NCBI GenBank assembly: GCA_025757845.1
Contig: CP107211.1
Coordinates: forward strand, 1-64,000
Direction of reading: 5' to 3'
DNA: 64,000 nucleotides
Source of the DNA: Oscillospiraceae bacterium
GTDB lineage: Bacteria > Bacillota > Clostridia > Oscillospirales > Ruminococcaceae
Below are positions 63,584 through 64,000 of the stretch, in pieces. Each line of letters opens with the position of its first letter. Position 1 is the stretch's first letter. The notes beneath the pieces are model-generated. The model searched no databases, was not told the DNA's origin, and saw nothing but the letters and a program-made list of their open reading frames with translations. A program made the position numbers and the translations under genes.

Positions 63584-64000
63584 ATGATCCAGGGCGTCAT
63601 TTTTGATATGGATGGCCTGATGTTCGACACCGAGCGCATCTGGGCCACCCTGTGGGAACCCGCACTGGCCGGGCTGGGCCTTTCTTATAAGGAGGGGCTG
63701 GACGAAGCCGCCCGCGGCACCGCAGGCGACTCCATGCGGGCGGTGCTGCGCCGGTTCTATGGGCCGGACTGCGACCCCGACCGCATCATCGAGGCCCTGC
63801 ACAAGCAGGGTGAGACGGCCTTTCTGGCCCCGCCGCCCAAAAAGCCCGGCCTGGACGAAATCCTGGCCTGGCTGGAGCAGCGGCACATCCCCATGGTGGT
63901 GGCCTCGTCCAGCCGCATGGCCTCCATCCGGCATCATCTGGACAGCTGGGGCCTGACCCACTACTTCAAGGCCGTCATCAGCGGGGAGCAGTTCACCAGC
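63584..64000 (+). CDS. HAD-family hydrolase, beta-phosphoglucomutase-like (runs off the window)
   Basis: The first 139 residues are present. FDMDGLMFDTERI (nucleophile Asp 8 and Asp 10) is motif I of HAD subfamily IA with a helical cap; VVASSSRM (about 105-112) is motif II. GGAAAGGAG lies before the ATG. Proteins like this dephosphorylate sugar phosphates or act as beta-phosphoglucomutase; the substrate cannot be set from this part. Confidence 0.88.
   Translation, partial: MIQGVIFDMDGLMFDTERIWATLWEPALAGLGLSYKEGLDEAARGTAGDSMRAVLRRFYGPDCDPDRIIEALHKQGETAFLAPPPKKPGLDEILAWLEQRHIPMVVASSSRMASIRHHLDSWGLTHYFKAVISGEQFTS

Noticed and set aside
62273..63961. Long in-frame upstream extension of ilvE
   Set aside because: It crosses the ilvE promoter at 63422-63449 and the divergent HAD gene; the ATG at 63349 gives family length.

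Overview
The window looks like chromosome of a gut Firmicute of the Oscillospiraceae, most like Faecalibacterium. This is inferred from the GC-rich codon use, the AGGAGG ribosome binding sites, the family content and the short dispersed palindromic repeats between operons; no 16S is present to prove it. Bases 1-17.3 kb and 40.4-64 kb read as ordinary GC-rich backbone. Bases about 19.86-40.13 kb are an inserted, more AT-rich element.

Left backbone (1-17.9 kb): a cut Crp/Fnr-like gene and thioredoxin reductase, L-asparaginase, a one-domain EamA transporter, a MarR regulator with an NhaC antiporter, a hot-dog thioesterase, a YwaF-type membrane protein, a zinc/cadmium efflux operon (ArsR/SmtB repressor, free-standing HMA protein, P1B-ATPase lacking its own HMA domain), the antiterminator GlpP, a membrane-fused alpha/beta hydrolase, and a glycerol 3-phosphate operon (FAD dehydrogenase with BFD-type Fe-S domain, second FAD oxidoreductase, DUF1667 protein, glycerol kinase) whose leader holds a terminator suited to GlpP control.

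Element (19,857-40,127, about 20.3 kb): it sits in the anticodon loop of a host tRNA-Ser(CGA) gene. The 3' half of that tRNA is left at one end (19,807-19,867) and the 5' half at the other (40,117-40,157), both ending in the same 11-base core. Inside the right end, next to the excisionase and integrase genes, is a complete, different tRNA-Ser(CGA) (39,845-39,935). It lies where the stranded host tRNA promoter (40,245-40,273) would transcribe it. Cargo is defence-like: a lone AAA ATPase; a three-gene operon (HEPN-like protein, KGGVGR-type ParA-like ATPase, P-loop ATPase) that is my best candidate for a little-described system; and a complete type I restriction-modification locus (hsdM, hsdS, hsdR) with two identical truncated hsdS copies flanking hsdR and its own tyrosine recombinase. 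A string of about ten perfect or near-perfect short hairpins precedes hsdM. A two-gene cassette (hydrolase plus YaiI/DUF188) is present both just outside the element's left end and inside its right part. I see no relaxase or conjugation genes.

Right backbone (40.2-64 kb): a MATE efflux pump with a palindromic operator, a beta-glucoside operon (BglG antiterminator with RAT site, PTS EIIBC, 6-phospho-beta-glucosidase), the arginine operon argG-argH-argC-argJ-argB-argD-argF preceded by ArgR-box-like sites, a large secreted cysteine-repeat protein, a GIY-YIG protein with a MYG1-family protein, an operon of two esterases and an ATP-grasp ligase, a branched-chain aminotransferase, and the start of a HAD phosphatase. 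Dispersed palindromic repeats with matching terminal inverted repeats sit between several of these operons.
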